A DNA stretch of 5,978 bases from Myxococcales bacterium. GTDB taxonomy: Bacteria > Myxococcota > Bradymonadia > REDH01. Below the pieces are notes generated by a model. The model was given only the letters and a program-made list of their open reading frames with translations. It made no database searches and was not told the origin of the DNA. Both the position numbers and the translations under genes were made by a program. Positions 1 to 5,091 of the stretch are shown one piece after another. The DNA lies in NCBI GenBank assembly GCA_018970625.1, contig JAGWVZ010000244.1, positions 1 through 5,978 of the forward strand. Reading direction: 5' to 3'. The first letter of the stretch is position 1. Each line of letters begins with the position of its first letter.

Positions 1-123
1 GTGGAAAACCGCGTCCAGTTTTCGAGCTTTTCTTGGAATGGATAACTCCTGCGCCACCTCGGCCCCCGGAAGTGCAAACCGGGTAAAATCCATAAACCTT
101 TGTTCGTGTTCGTTGATCGACAT
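1..123 (-). CDS. Hypothetical protein, N-terminal 41 residues only (cut by window start)
   Basis: A minus-strand reading frame starts with ATG at 123 and stays open to the window edge, so only 41 codons are seen. The start is well supported: TAAGGAG lies just upstream (133 to 127 on the minus strand), the strongest Shine-Dalgarno match in the window. The visible protein begins MSINEHEQRF, continues through an aromatic stretch (FMDFTRFALPG), and ends in a basic segment followed by LDAVF. I do not recognise the family. A polar N-terminus followed by a basic stretch and LDA-hydrophobic is vaguely reminiscent of Rpn/YhgA-like PD-(D/E)XK proteins, but 41 residues cannot establish that. There is no signal peptide, so it is probably cytoplasmic. 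It is transcribed divergently from the nuclease gene starting at 352, with 228 bp between the two starts, so the two may share regulation. That the gene is real is fairly sure; its function is unknown. Confidence 0.6.
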   Translation of the reverse strand, partial: MSINEHEQRFMDFTRFALPGAEVAQELSIPRKARKLDAVFH

Positions 124-126
124 GAT

Positions 127-133
127 CTCCTTA
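127..133 (-). promoter_or_regulatory. Shine-Dalgarno sequence of the left-edge gene
   Basis: On the minus strand TAAGGAG is followed by ATC and then the ATG at 123. It is near-consensus with a short spacer. It is the main reason for calling the truncated left-edge gene and fixes its start. Confidence 0.6.
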
Positions 134-161
134 CGGCAGCGAGTGTGCACCGTTGCGATGA

Positions 162-189
162 CCGAGTCGCTCGGCTACATCGCCGAGTC
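162..189. repeat. Direct repeat CCGAGTC, 21 bp apart, in a divergent intergenic region (possible operator)
   Basis: CCGAGTC occurs at 162-168 and again at 183-189. The copies are offset by exactly 21 bp, about two helical turns, so a dimeric regulator could contact both on one face of the DNA. The match continues imperfectly (CCGAGTCGCTCGG against CCGAGTCAAGCGG). The first copy also forms a short hairpin (CCGAG 162-166 with CTCGG 170-174), and CTCGGC 170-175 can instead pair with GCCGAG 182-187. It lies between the starts at 123 and 352. A minus-strand TTGACT (191 to 186) overlaps the second copy. A regulatory role is inferred; no binding protein is known. Confidence 0.3.
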
Positions 190-271
190 AAGCGGAATGT
201 GAACGCATGTTCAGCCATTTGTCTGGATCACGGCGATTGGCTGCATCTCACGCAGGAGCATTTTCAGGTGC

Positions 272-300
272 TTGACGGAACGTGACGGACGGAACATAGA
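272..300 (+). promoter_or_regulatory. Candidate sigma-70-type promoter for the nuclease gene
   Basis: TTGACG (272-277, five of six matches to the -35 consensus) is followed after 17 bp by CATAGA (295-300, three of six matches to the -10 consensus). It ends about 50 bp before the start codon at 352. The spacer contains GACGGA three times (274-279, 284-289, 288-293); two of these extend to GACGGAAC with a 14-bp offset. Position and spacing fit a promoter, but the -10 match is weak. Confidence 0.3.
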
Positions 301-351
301 CTCCGCGCTTGTGCCGCAGCACTACTTCAACAGGCTTTCACGGATGCCGTC

Positions 352-1623
352 ATGACGCCAGAACGACTTCAGGCCCTTGCGCTCACTTATTCGCAAAATC
401 GCGAGTTCATAACGAACGAAGAATCGACCAAAATGGTTCTGGTTGTTCCATTTATCAAGCTTCTCGGATTTGACCCGGGCGTGCCACGGGAAGTACGACT
501 GGAGTATTCTGCAGATTTTACTCAGGGCGACGGAAAGAAATTCAGCGACCGAATGGACTTTGCCATCTTTGATCCCACCGGAAGCAAAGCGCTGATAGTG
601 ATCGAGGTGAAGCCTCTGGGTACTGACCTGAAGGCGAAGGCGCAGCAATTGGCACGCTACATAGGTCAGATGCCCGGTCTTCGGTTTGGTATTATGACGG
701 ATGGAAATCGCTATCTGTTTTATGGCGATCTGGACCAGCCGAACGTAATGGATGCCGCACCGTTTTTTAGCTTCTCGCTCGATGACGCAAAGGCTGACTG
801 GGGAAGAATTTGTAACTTCCTGCAGAAATTTTCACGTGACTCGTTTAATCCTGAAACACTGATTATTGATGCGGAGAATAATCGTTTCCGCCTGGCCATG
901 ACCGAGAGGTTGACAAAGTCGTTGCAGCACCCGGATGCCGACGAGGCATTTGTCAGGTGGTTAACCGAAGGTATCTATACGGGGAAGCGAACGACAAATG
1001 TAATGCAACGCTTGAACATGCTGGCTCGTGAGGTCATCGAGCCGGCCATGCTGCATGCGCTGAGTGAGGATTTTCTGGCGGATCTGAGAAATCGACTGGG
1101 AGGAACCGTGGGTTCGGCGTCCACGTCTGCATCTGCGGCACCTGCAGCCGCTGCCGCGAACCTCAGTCCAATTCCTCAGAAAAGCACGCTGGAGCGTCAA
1201 CGGCGTTCGAGGTCGCGCGAAATTGTTCAGGCGCAGTCGCTTACCTCACCCATTGCCTCTGTTACCGATGAAGTTCCCCCCACGGCAGCCGATGCGTCGT
1301 TCCTGGTATGGGTTCGTCAGCTTCTCCAGCGACGGAGCCTGTCTGATGTAACGCTCAAAACGCGCAACTACTCTCGCTACTTTAGTATTACGCTGGGAAG
1401 TGATGATGAGTGGTTTGTTCGCTATTTCTGCGGTGTGCGTCGCCGTTATCTTTACACACTGCTCAGTTGCGACGAAGTGCTCCGGCTCGTGCCATCTGCT
1501 CGTGTGTTTGAGACCCATAACTCGCACGGTAAGTCTCGCATTGAACTCGGGCCGCACGACGATTTAACGGTATTTGGGGACGTTGTCCTGAATTCGCTGC
1601 AGGCTCGCGAAGCGTTGAAGTAA
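352..1623 (+). CDS. HsdR-N / COG4748-type predicted restriction nuclease, standalone
   Basis: A 423-residue predicted endonuclease of the type resembling the N-terminal domain of type I restriction HsdR subunits (PF13588, COG4748, often labelled type IV restriction enzyme). Residues 1-165 carry the PD-(D/E)XK fold. Visible elements are the N-terminal helix with ITNEESTK and a conserved Glu (23/24), VVPFIKLLGF, catalytic Asp69 in RMDFAIFD, Glu85 and Lys87 in VIEVKP, and Gln99-Tyr103 in QLARY. FGIMTDGNRYLFYGDL (112-127) and a helical block around 195-250 (FVRWLTEGIYTGKRT) also fit the family. Residues 254-270 are an Ala/Ser-rich linker, followed by a basic stretch. Residues 312-423 form a second domain with a beta-rich pattern (YSRYFSITLGSDDEWFVRYF), usual at the C-terminus of this group. 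Length is normal and all catalytic residues are present. No helicase motor, specificity subunit or methyltransferase is encoded nearby. A role in cleaving foreign DNA is inferred from family; the target is unknown. No clear Shine-Dalgarno precedes the ATG. Its 5' part is markedly AT-richer than the polymerase gene. Confidence 0.85.
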   Translation: MTPERLQALALTYSQNREFITNEESTKMVLVVPFIKLLGFDPGVPREVRLEYSADFTQGDGKKFSDRMDFAIFDPTGSKALIVIEVKPLGTDLKAKAQQLARYIGQMPGLRFGIMTDGNRYLFYGDLDQPNVMDAAPFFSFSLDDAKADWGRICNFLQKFSRDSFNPETLIIDAENNRFRLAMTERLTKSLQHPDADEAFVRWLTEGIYTGKRTTNVMQRLNMLAREVIEPAMLHALSEDFLADLRNRLGGTVGSASTSASAAPAAAAANLSPIPQKSTLERQRRSRSREIVQAQSLTSPIASVTDEVPPTAADASFLVWVRQLLQRRSLSDVTLKTRNYSRYFSITLGSDDEWFVRYFCGVRRRYLYTLLSCDEVLRLVPSARVFETHNSHGKSRIELGPHDDLTVFGDVVLNSLQAREALK

Positions 1624-1689
1624 TTCAGCGTCAGCGGTTGTGCCGCACACCCTCTGGGCTGCGGCAGTCGGTACTGCGTCGCGCTGCAA

Positions 1690-1733
1690 GTTGACACTCG
1701 CCCGTTGACACTGCCGTCGCCTGCGGCCATGAC
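1690..1733 (+). promoter_or_regulatory. Duplicated -35-like element upstream of the first lipoprotein gene
   Basis: GTTGACACT occurs twice, at 1690-1698 and 1704-1712, offset by 14 bp. Each copy contains a perfect -35 hexamer TTGACA. From the second copy a 17-bp spacer leads to CATGAC (1728-1733), a weak -10 with three of six matches. The first copy has no acceptable -10 at normal spacing. The block sits in the 1624-1790 gap, about 60-100 bp before the lipoprotein start, so it may be its promoter or a repeated regulator site. No terminator with a T-tract for the nuclease gene was found here; only short hairpins occur (such as GCAGT 1664-1668 with ACTGC 1673-1677). Confidence 0.3.
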
Positions 1734-1790
1734 GCTCCCGCAGGGTCGCGCGCAACGGACGTGGCGACACACTCAGTCACCCGCAGGCTC

Positions 1791-2249
1791 ATGGTACGCT
1801 TTCGTCGCACACTTCTTGCTGCTGTTGCTCTGACGGTCGCGCTCGCTGGTGCCGCGTGCCAGAAACAGCAGCAGGTCATCGGTTCCGGCAATATCGCCGA
1901 TGCGCTGCCAACCATGATGGGAGAACACGAGACGCGCGCCCGTGACTACCTGTTTGAGATGGCCGACCTGCTGAACACCCATGTGAACGAGCCCGATCAG
2001 GCCATTCAGCGCATGCGCGCCTTCATTCGCGTCAACCGTGCCGACATGGCCGCCAATGCCGCGGCGTTGCAGGCGATCTGGGACGGGCTCGATGGGTTTG
2101 AGGCACGTGTGTACGAAGCACAATTCGCCGCTTTTATTGGCGAAGGCACCGTCGCCTGGGTACAGGCCAAGCGTGCATTCGAAGTCGCTCACCCGTCTCA
2201 GATTGCCATTATTCAGGAAATTGTCGCCAACGCCGACAACCCTGATTAA
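1791..2249 (+). CDS. Small predicted lipoprotein, family unknown
   Basis: A 152-residue protein with a clear secretion signal: basic start MVRFRR, hydrophobic core LLAAVALTVALAG, then AAC with the lipidation cysteine at residue 23. The box LAGAAC fits the relaxed lipoprotein pattern, although the residue at -3 is Gly rather than Leu. Mature residues are Gln/Lys-rich at first. The rest looks almost wholly alpha-helical, with no cysteine and no recognisable catalytic motif. It is expected to be anchored in a membrane facing the periplasm, probably the outer membrane (Gln at +2 by the Escherichia coli rule). An in-frame GTG at 1761 would add ten residues (MATHSVTRRL). I prefer ATG 1791 because it gives a more typical signal peptide; neither start has a good Shine-Dalgarno. 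It converges with the second lipoprotein gene, with 45 bp between their stop codons. I do not recognise its family and assign no function. Confidence 0.72.
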   Translation: MVRFRRTLLAAVALTVALAGAACQKQQQVIGSGNIADALPTMMGEHETRARDYLFEMADLLNTHVNEPDQAIQRMRAFIRVNRADMAANAAALQAIWDGLDGFEARVYEAQFAAFIGEGTVAWVQAKRAFEVAHPSQIAIIQEIVANADNPD

Positions 2250-2294
2250 CCGAACGATGCATGCCGACTTTGCCCCGTGAAGTCGTTCTGGCCC

Positions 2295-2951
2295 TTAAAT
2301 TTCGTCGGGGAGCACGCTCTGTCCTTCCTCTGAGCCGCTGCGCTCCGGCTCAGACACGAGGCCCTCGGCACCTTCGCCCAACCACGCCTGCACCGGGTCC
2401 TGCGCGGCCGCCTGAGCCAGCGTTGTGAGCACGACGACCCACCCGTTATAAGCGTCCCGAAGCTCCAGCCATCGCTCCGCGGGCAGGCTGCCCAGCGCTT
2501 CGCGGTCCAGCTCGTACTGCGTCAGCGTGTCCATGAGCGCCGCTGTCGCCGCGGCCACCTGCGCCGGCAACCCATGTTCCCACACACCGCCTCGCAACAG
2601 GCTCTCGTACCCAAAACGCGCTCGCTGCCTCACGTCGTGCAACCTCGGCATGCCATCTGCCCACACCGTCTGCGACGTGGGAAACACATCGGTCATGATG
2701 TCGTACCACTCCACCAGCAGCGCGGTGACCGCATCGAGCTGCTGCGTGGCCAACACCGGAAGCAGCGCCGTCGCCTGCGACCGATAATCCGCAGCCAGCC
2801 CCTGCGCCAGCAAACGTCCCTGCTCGCGTGACAGTTGCCCGGCTCGCGCTTGAATGTCCTCGTGCGGTGTGCCGACCGACGTTACCGGAGGGTAAAAAAG
2901 ACTACAGGCAGGGGTCAGCATCACCCACGCCAGAAAAATAAATAAACGCAT
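2295..2951 (-). CDS. Predicted lipoprotein, family unknown
   Basis: A 218-residue protein beginning MRLFIFLAWVMLTPAC, a short signal peptide with the presumed lipidated cysteine at residue 16 (LTPAC; Pro at -2 is atypical, so lipidation is likely but not certain). A Pro/Val-rich segment follows (SLFYPPVTSVG), then a long, mainly helical Ala/Gln/Leu-rich body with several tryptophans and no cysteines or known motifs. The last 25 or so residues are rich in Ser and Glu and probably disordered. The frame is open upstream to an ATG at 3071, but those 40 residues do not look like protein and would bury the signal peptide, so ATG 2951 is chosen. A TTG at 2993 just after GAGGG is a less likely alternative. 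It lies 169 bp downstream of PolX on the same strand and converges with the other lipoprotein gene. The family is not recognised; an envelope location is inferred. Confidence 0.72.
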   Translation of the reverse strand: MRLFIFLAWVMLTPACSLFYPPVTSVGTPHEDIQARAGQLSREQGRLLAQGLAADYRSQATALLPVLATQQLDAVTALLVEWYDIMTDVFPTSQTVWADGMPRLHDVRQRARFGYESLLRGGVWEHGLPAQVAAATAALMDTLTQYELDREALGSLPAERWLELRDAYNGWVVVLTTLAQAAAQDPVQAWLGEGAEGLVSEPERSGSEEGQSVLPDEI

Positions 2952-3018
2952 TGCAGGGCGGCGGTAAACTGAACGCGGGAGTGCTGATTTCAACCCTCGC
3001 CAATCACAAGCGCCGTCA

Positions 3019-3035
3019 GGGGCGTTATTCGCCCC
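3019..3035. repeat. GC-rich perfect hairpin between PolX and the downstream lipoprotein gene
   Basis: GGGGCG (3019-3024) and CGCCCC (3030-3035) form a perfect 6-bp stem with a 5-nt loop (TTATT). It lies 86 bp past the PolX stop codon on the minus strand and about 70 bp before the lipoprotein start. No run of T follows in the minus-strand direction, so it is not a standard intrinsic terminator. It might act as a weak terminator or 3'-end stabiliser of the PolX transcript. The rest of the 2952-3120 gap shows no convincing promoter or small gene. Confidence 0.35.
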
Positions 3036-3120
3036 GGTTTCGGTGGCAACAACCAGTGAAAAATGCGTCATGTTCGTACCACATCAAATTCATGCCCGTG
3101 CAGGTTGTGCACAAGCCTGA

Positions 3121-4863
3121 TCATGCCCGTACCGCCTTCGGCTTGCGGCGCGCCTGCAGAAATGCCTCCAGTGGCAGCGCGTTGAGCACCCGGACGGCCG
3201 GCGCCCAGCCGCGCCGAGCCATGCGCACGCCCCATGGCATATTGTCCATGCCGTCGGTGCTGTGCGCGTCGGTGTTGATGGTGAGCCATAACGTGGGACG
3301 TTCCAGCACCTGCCGAATCATGCGATCGTTCAGGTCAAGACGTTCGGGCGAGGCGTTAATCTCCAGTGCGACGCCCATGCGCTCGCAGGCGTTCAACACC
3401 ACATCAAAATCAAACTCGAAGGGGTCACGCTGGCCAATCAGCCGCCCTGTGGGGTGTCCGATGGCCGAGACGAGGCCCGATTCGACGGCGCGGACGATGC
3501 GCTCGGTCATGCGGTCGCTGGGCAGGTTCATGCGCAGGTGCACCGAGCCGACGACCCAGTCGAGCTGTTCGAGCACGTCGGTGTCCATGTCGAGCGAGCC
3601 GTCTTCCAGAATATCGACTTCGAGCCCCTTCAGGACGCGGACAGGGCCGCCGAGCGCGTTAAAGGCGTCGATCTCTTCGATTTGTGCGAGTACGCGTTCA
3701 CGGGTTAGTCCGCGGGCGATGGTCAGGCTGCGGGAGTGGTCGGTGATGCAAATGTGGGTGCGGCCCCGGGCGTGCGCGGCGGCGGCCATCTCGGCGATCT
3801 CGTTGGCGCCGTCGCTCCAGGTGGAGTGCATGTGCAGGTCGGCGACGATGTGGTCGGTGCTGACGAGGTCGGGCAGGGCGCTGGCGAGCGCGGCGTCGAT
3901 TTCGCCGTCGCCTTCGCGCATCTCCGGGGCAATAAAGGGCAGGCCCACGGCGGCGAAGATGTCTTCTTCGGTATGGCAGGCAATGGGAATTTCGGACTCG
4001 CCATCGCGACGGAAAACTCCCCATTCGCTCACCCGCAGCCCCATTTTTACAGCGCGGCTGCGCATTTGCACGTTGTGTTCCCTGGAGCCGGTGAAGTGAT
4101 GGAGTGTTGCACCGAATACTTCCGGTGGAACCACACGCAAATCGGCCGAGAGGCCACCGCGCAGGTGGACTGAGGTTTTGGTTTCGCCCTGCGCGATAAT
4201 CTCGTTCACCAGCGGGTGCGTGGCAAAGGCCTGCATAATGGGATGGGGATTGCGCGACGCGACGACGAAGTCGAGGTCGCCGACGGTCTCGCGTCCGCGA
4301 CGGAGGCTGCCGGCGGGTTCGGCGCGCTCGACGTCGGGCAGTCCGCGCAGGAATTCCACCAGTGTTTGTGCGAGACCAATGGCTTTGGCGAACGGGGTGC
4401 GGCCGGTATACGTCTTGAGCCGGGCAATTTCGGTGAGGATTTTCTCTTCGGTTTTTTTACCGAAACCCTCAAGCGCGGCGAGTTTTCCCTCTCGCGCGTA
4501 CGTTTCCAGGGTATCGATATCGCCGATGCCCAGCTCGGTGTAGAGTTTCTGCACCTTTTTCGGGCCCATGCCCTGAATCTCCAGCAATCGTGGAATTCCG
4601 GGCGGTAATTTCGCACGAAGGCTGTCCAGCGCGTCGCAGCTGCCGCGTTCGCGAATCTGAGCAATATCCAGCGCGATGGATTTTCCGATGCCGTCAATGC
4701 TGAGCACGGTGCCGGCATCCAGATGCTGCTCAATGCTCACCGGCAGCTTGTCGACAGCGCGTGCGGCATTCTGAAACGCGCGCACCTTGAAAACATTTTC
4801 GCCTGCAACCTGAAGCAGCGAGGCGACTTCTTCCAGAAGGGTGGCGTAATCGGCGTTGGTCAT
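3121..4863 (-). CDS. polX: DNA polymerase / 3'-5' exonuclease PolX
   Basis: A 580-residue bacterial family X DNA polymerase with a PHP phosphoesterase domain, the usual length for this enzyme. It fills short gaps during base excision and end repair, and the PHP domain provides 3'-5' exonuclease and 3'-end processing. Residues 1-50 resemble the 8-kDa lyase-like region (GENVFKVRAFQNAAR). Helix-hairpin-helix motifs appear at about 56-64 (IDGIGKSIA), 96-105 (IQGMGPKKVQ) and 133-142. The nucleotidyltransferase site has GS at 185-186 with Asp196 and Asp198 (GDLDFVV) and a third Asp at 241 (ADLRVV). The thumb segment TGSREHNVQMRSRA follows. PHP metal ligands are all visible: His344, His346, Asp351, His376, Glu415, His442, His470, Asp532 and His534. 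ATG 4863 is chosen because family members start just before this helix. ATGs at 4902 and 4926 would add 13 or 21 residues (to 593 or 601) without family resemblance. It is cytoplasmic, appears single-gene, and is divergent from the XRE-ImmA gene. Confidence 0.95.
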   Translation of the reverse strand: MTNADYATLLEEVASLLQVAGENVFKVRAFQNAARAVDKLPVSIEQHLDAGTVLSIDGIGKSIALDIAQIRERGSCDALDSLRAKLPPGIPRLLEIQGMGPKKVQKLYTELGIGDIDTLETYAREGKLAALEGFGKKTEEKILTEIARLKTYTGRTPFAKAIGLAQTLVEFLRGLPDVERAEPAGSLRRGRETVGDLDFVVASRNPHPIMQAFATHPLVNEIIAQGETKTSVHLRGGLSADLRVVPPEVFGATLHHFTGSREHNVQMRSRAVKMGLRVSEWGVFRRDGESEIPIACHTEEDIFAAVGLPFIAPEMREGDGEIDAALASALPDLVSTDHIVADLHMHSTWSDGANEIAEMAAAAHARGRTHICITDHSRSLTIARGLTRERVLAQIEEIDAFNALGGPVRVLKGLEVDILEDGSLDMDTDVLEQLDWVVGSVHLRMNLPSDRMTERIVRAVESGLVSAIGHPTGRLIGQRDPFEFDFDVVLNACERMGVALEINASPERLDLNDRMIRQVLERPTLWLTINTDAHSTDGMDNMPWGVRMARRGWAPAVRVLNALPLEAFLQARRKPKAVRA

Positions 4864-5045
4864 GACGGCATCCGCGAGAGACAGGACAGAGGTGGGCGTC
4901 ATAGCACGCCGTGCGCCGAATTGCATGGGTGCGCAGCACTCGTGCTACCATGGGGCATCGCAGGCTGCTGTTGACAGTCGAGGCACGCTGGGGCGGCTGG
5001 AATGCCCCACCCAGAATTGACCCCTTTCGGCAGCGCGTGTTAGGT

Positions 5046-5061
5046 GTCCAGCGTGTTGGAC
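5046..5061. promoter_or_regulatory. Inverted repeat GTCCA-N6-TGGAC upstream of XRE-ImmA gene (candidate operator)
   Basis: GTCCA (5046-5050) and TGGAC (5057-5061) form a 16-bp inverted repeat centred about 38 bp upstream of the ATG at 5092. A direct repeat GCGTGTT (5035-5041 and 5051-5057) overlaps it. A possible -35 TTGACC lies at 5017-5022, but the matching -10 (TTAGGT or TAGGTG near 5040-5046) is poor. Size and position are those expected for an autoregulatory XRE-family binding site. The role is inferred. Confidence 0.35.
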
Positions 5062-5080
5062 GTTCTGATTCTATGTACGT

Positions 5081-5085
5081 GAAGG
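5081..5085 (+). promoter_or_regulatory. Shine-Dalgarno sequence GAAGG of the XRE-ImmA gene
   Basis: GAAGG lies 6 nt upstream of ATG 5092, which is normal spacing. It decides this start over the internal in-frame ATGs at codons 16 and 23, which would cut into the helix-turn-helix. Confidence 0.6.
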
Positions 5086-5091
5086 TTTTCA

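Noticed and set aside
100..285. 61-codon plus-strand frame in the left intergenic region
   Set aside because: It overlaps the start and ribosome binding site of the left-edge minus-strand gene, lacks its own Shine-Dalgarno, and has His/Arg-rich composition unlike a protein.
2250..2294. GAACGA / TCGTTC inverted repeat as a bidirectional terminator between the lipoprotein genes
   Set aside because: Its arms are only 6 bp with a loop of more than 20 nt, and there is no T-tract on either strand.
2952..3071. 40-residue N-terminal extension of the second lipoprotein
   Set aside because: It would place 40 residues, including a cysteine, ahead of a good signal peptide and lipobox. The internal ATG at 2951 is the sensible start.
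2951..4099. Long plus-strand open frame (382 codons) antisense to polX
   Set aside because: Its translation is Ser/Arg-rich with no domain, and it lies opposite the well-supported polX gene. In high-GC DNA such antisense frames arise from codon bias.
4864..4926. N-terminal extension of PolX to ATG 4926 or 4902
   Set aside because: The extra 13 or 21 residues have no counterpart in the family, which starts just before the first helix, and no ribosome binding site precedes either upstream ATG.
4935..4946. AGCAC-TC-GTGCT palindrome upstream of polX
   Set aside because: Its arms are only 5 bp, there is no matching promoter, and such short palindromes are common at this G+C. Not listed as an operator.
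4971..5003. Perfect TTGACA (4971-4976) with TGGAAT (4998-5003) as a promoter for the XRE-ImmA gene
   Set aside because: The spacer is 21 bp, too long for a sigma-70 promoter, and no acceptable -10 occurs at 16-18 bp.
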